Below, in pieces: positions 62,298 to 64,000 of a stretch of 64,000 nt of DNA. Numbering within the stretch: position 1 is the first letter of the stretch; each line of letters starts with the position of its first letter. The notes under the pieces were generated by a model. That model was not told where the DNA came from. It did no database searches and worked only from the letters and a program-made list of their open reading frames with translations. Where the stretch lies: the NCBI RefSeq assembly GCF_954871325.1, contig NC_088779.1, positions 28,878,869 to 28,942,868 of the forward strand. The letters are read 5' to 3'. Source of the stretch: Gordionus sp. m RMFG-2023 (taxonomy: Eukaryota > Nematomorpha > Gordioida > Chordodea > Parachordodidae). The translations under genes were made by a program, and so were the position numbers.

Positions 62298-63644
62298 TTA
62301 TATATGAATTTTAAGGGATGAAGATTAATAAAAAGCAATAAATATAATGAAAAGAATTATTATGAAATTGGCAGGTATCAAAAATTAATAAAACTCGATT
62401 GTTTATAAATAACAGGTAGAAAAGTATTGAGGAATTTAAAAAAACCTTACCATTGATGGAAGATATAACTTGAGATAAAAAAATTTTTTTTTAAACGAAT
62501 TGATAGTATATATATAACTAAATTTATATGTTGTAGTGTGCTTAGGTAATTTCAATTTAAAAAACAAATAATTTGTTAGTTATATTATTATTTTAGATAC
62601 TATATTATTTTTTTAAAAATATAATGGGACTTAGCAACGTTCCTCGTGCCAAGTCATGCAAATTTTTTTAGCAAGACAAGAAAAAATGTGCGATTTTTAC
62701 AAGCCGGGCTAACCTAAACCTTGAAAATGCTTTAAAAGCTGACAATTTAGGCAAATCGGCCTCTTTAAAGGAATTAAGGGGTTAGCTGGAAAACTTGTAA
62801 AAAAATATATTTTATTGCAGTTGGATTGAAAACCCCGATAATAAATTTTTTAATTAATATAGGATAAGATTTATGAGTAGGGATTATCTTCTATAGAATA
62901 TAAATTTAGCGATGCCTTTAAGGATGGCATTTTTAAGTCATCAGATAGTGTCATGGTTCGATTTATTTTTGATTATTAATGCTGTTTAGCCTAAACTAAA
63001 CGTTTTTTTGAATTACGACACCCTATCTTGATTTGTTTTAAGTGTTAGGTAGCATTGTCATTTTTTATATTATCCTTACCGTTATAAAAAATTTGTTTTT
63101 TTTAGTTTTCTATGTTTTTTAAAAAAAAAAAATTTCTTTGAATTTTAAGGTTCTATTGGAGCGAAAAAGCTTATTATTTAGTAATAAGTCTAACCAGGAA
63201 CACGACCTCAGAGCTATACTAATCTTCAAGAGCAATCCTCTTACAAAAAATTAAAAATATGTTGCATCTAGACTCTTTAATTTATAAATTTTATAAACTC
63301 TTATTGAGTAAATATATCTAATATAAATTAGTCCAAACCCTGTTCTATTAAAATGATTATATCTGCTGATGTATTTTAATAATAGCCGCATATGGGTAGA
63401 TTATTATTATTATAAATATTATATTTAGCTTTCGATATCCCATGTGGAGGAATAATTCAAGGTACAAAATATGAATATTCAAAATTAATTTTTTATACTA
63501 ACCATTTTCTCTTCCCAGGATTACTATATCATTAGGTTTTCAAAAAAAATGTTTAAGGAGGAAAGAGCCTTCTTGAACATAAAATATAAGTTTAAAAAAA
63601 TTTAAAATTCAATTAAAGTACGTTTATGGGGTACTTTCAGACAT
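62298..63644. other. AT-rich DNA without recognisable gene
   Basis: Around 62,640-62,960 the composition is more balanced and short protein-like runs occur on the plus strand (for example SIEYKFSDAFKDGIF). Stops are frequent and nothing is recognised, so it is at most a very decayed coding remnant. Confidence 0.4.
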
Positions 63645-64000
63645 GTGCACCGCCGGTAAAATAAGCCGCCAGTAATTTTTGACCACGTCGACACCGCCGC
63701 CAAATAAGTGTCAGCGTTTAACAGGCCGCAGCTGTTGTAAAAATTCTGCAGCGGGGCGGCGTGATACATATTTTTTAATATTGAAAATAATATTTATTTT
63801 ATATATTATCTATGAATTGTAATTAAAATAAAAATAATATTAAATATTTTTTGAATTATTAAAAAAATGCGATTTTAGTTTTTAAAATTAATAAATATTA
63901 TTTGCTATAAAAACATTTGATTTGTAACAATCCATATAATACACCTGCACTCATTTTGGGCAGGTTTATGACCAACGTACTAGATAAGATAAGATTAGGC
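63645..64000 (+). mobile_element. GC-rich transposon terminus running off the window, probable
   Basis: After AT-rich DNA the sequence switches to CAGACATGTGCACCGCCGG, followed by about 120 bases of GC-rich words (ACCGCCGCC, GCAGCGGGGCGGCG), then returns to AT-rich. This design resembles hAT-type miniature elements whose ends begin CAG and contain GTGCACCG. It is the kind of end seen at 14,015-14,373. The other end is not in view. Confidence 0.3.

Overview
The window is about 64 kb of very AT-rich eukaryotic DNA (roughly a fifth to a quarter G+C by eye). I recognise no intact host gene, rRNA gene or functional tRNA gene. Everything identifiable is a mobile element, its remains, or simple repeat. 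The mix of hAT transposons with many small derivatives, two kinds of LINE, a tRNA-derived SINE, Ty3/Gypsy-type fossils and long microsatellites suggests an animal, most likely an invertebrate with a compositionally biased genome. Nothing seen fixes the taxon.

Layout: 0-9 kb is gene-poor AT-rich DNA with one LINE 3' fragment (2.5-2.9 kb) and several poly-G tracts. At 9.5-11.4 kb lies an unusual element with 350-460 bp inverted terminal repeats around one open reading frame of unknown function. A decayed hAT transposase is at 13.4-13.9 kb and a (CTTT)n tract at 16.5 kb. From 17.4 to 23.2 kb is copy 1 of a large dispersed repeat, labelled RepA here. RepA returns as an internally shortened copy at about 27.0-29.6 kb and as an inverted copy at 52.8-48.1 kb. 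The three copies keep the same order of blocks and share short protein-coding patches. A Ty3/Gypsy fossil is at 25.7-26.7 kb.

30-43 kb carries four small hAT-type elements, three of them with 8-bp target duplications, several tandem repeats, a duplicated 0.6 kb block, a cluster of palindromes, and an 865-bp pure polypyrimidine tract. 44.7-47.9 kb holds two broken LINEs in opposite orientation, the second interrupted by a tRNA-derived SINE. 53.3-55.7 kb is a sharply bounded GC-rich fossil of a reverse-transcribing element of unresolved family. 57.1-57.4 kb is an unrecognised broken reading frame. 60.3-62.0 kb is a hAT transposon with terminal repeats, a target duplication, a BED-type zinc finger and the C-terminal transposase motif, but an internally shortened transposase.

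Nested insertions give a relative history. RepA was present first. A LINE fragment and a hAT miniature element then landed in RepA copy 3. A hAT miniature element landed in one arm of the 38-39.7 kb duplication after the duplication formed. A SINE sits between the endonuclease and reverse transcriptase remains of a LINE.
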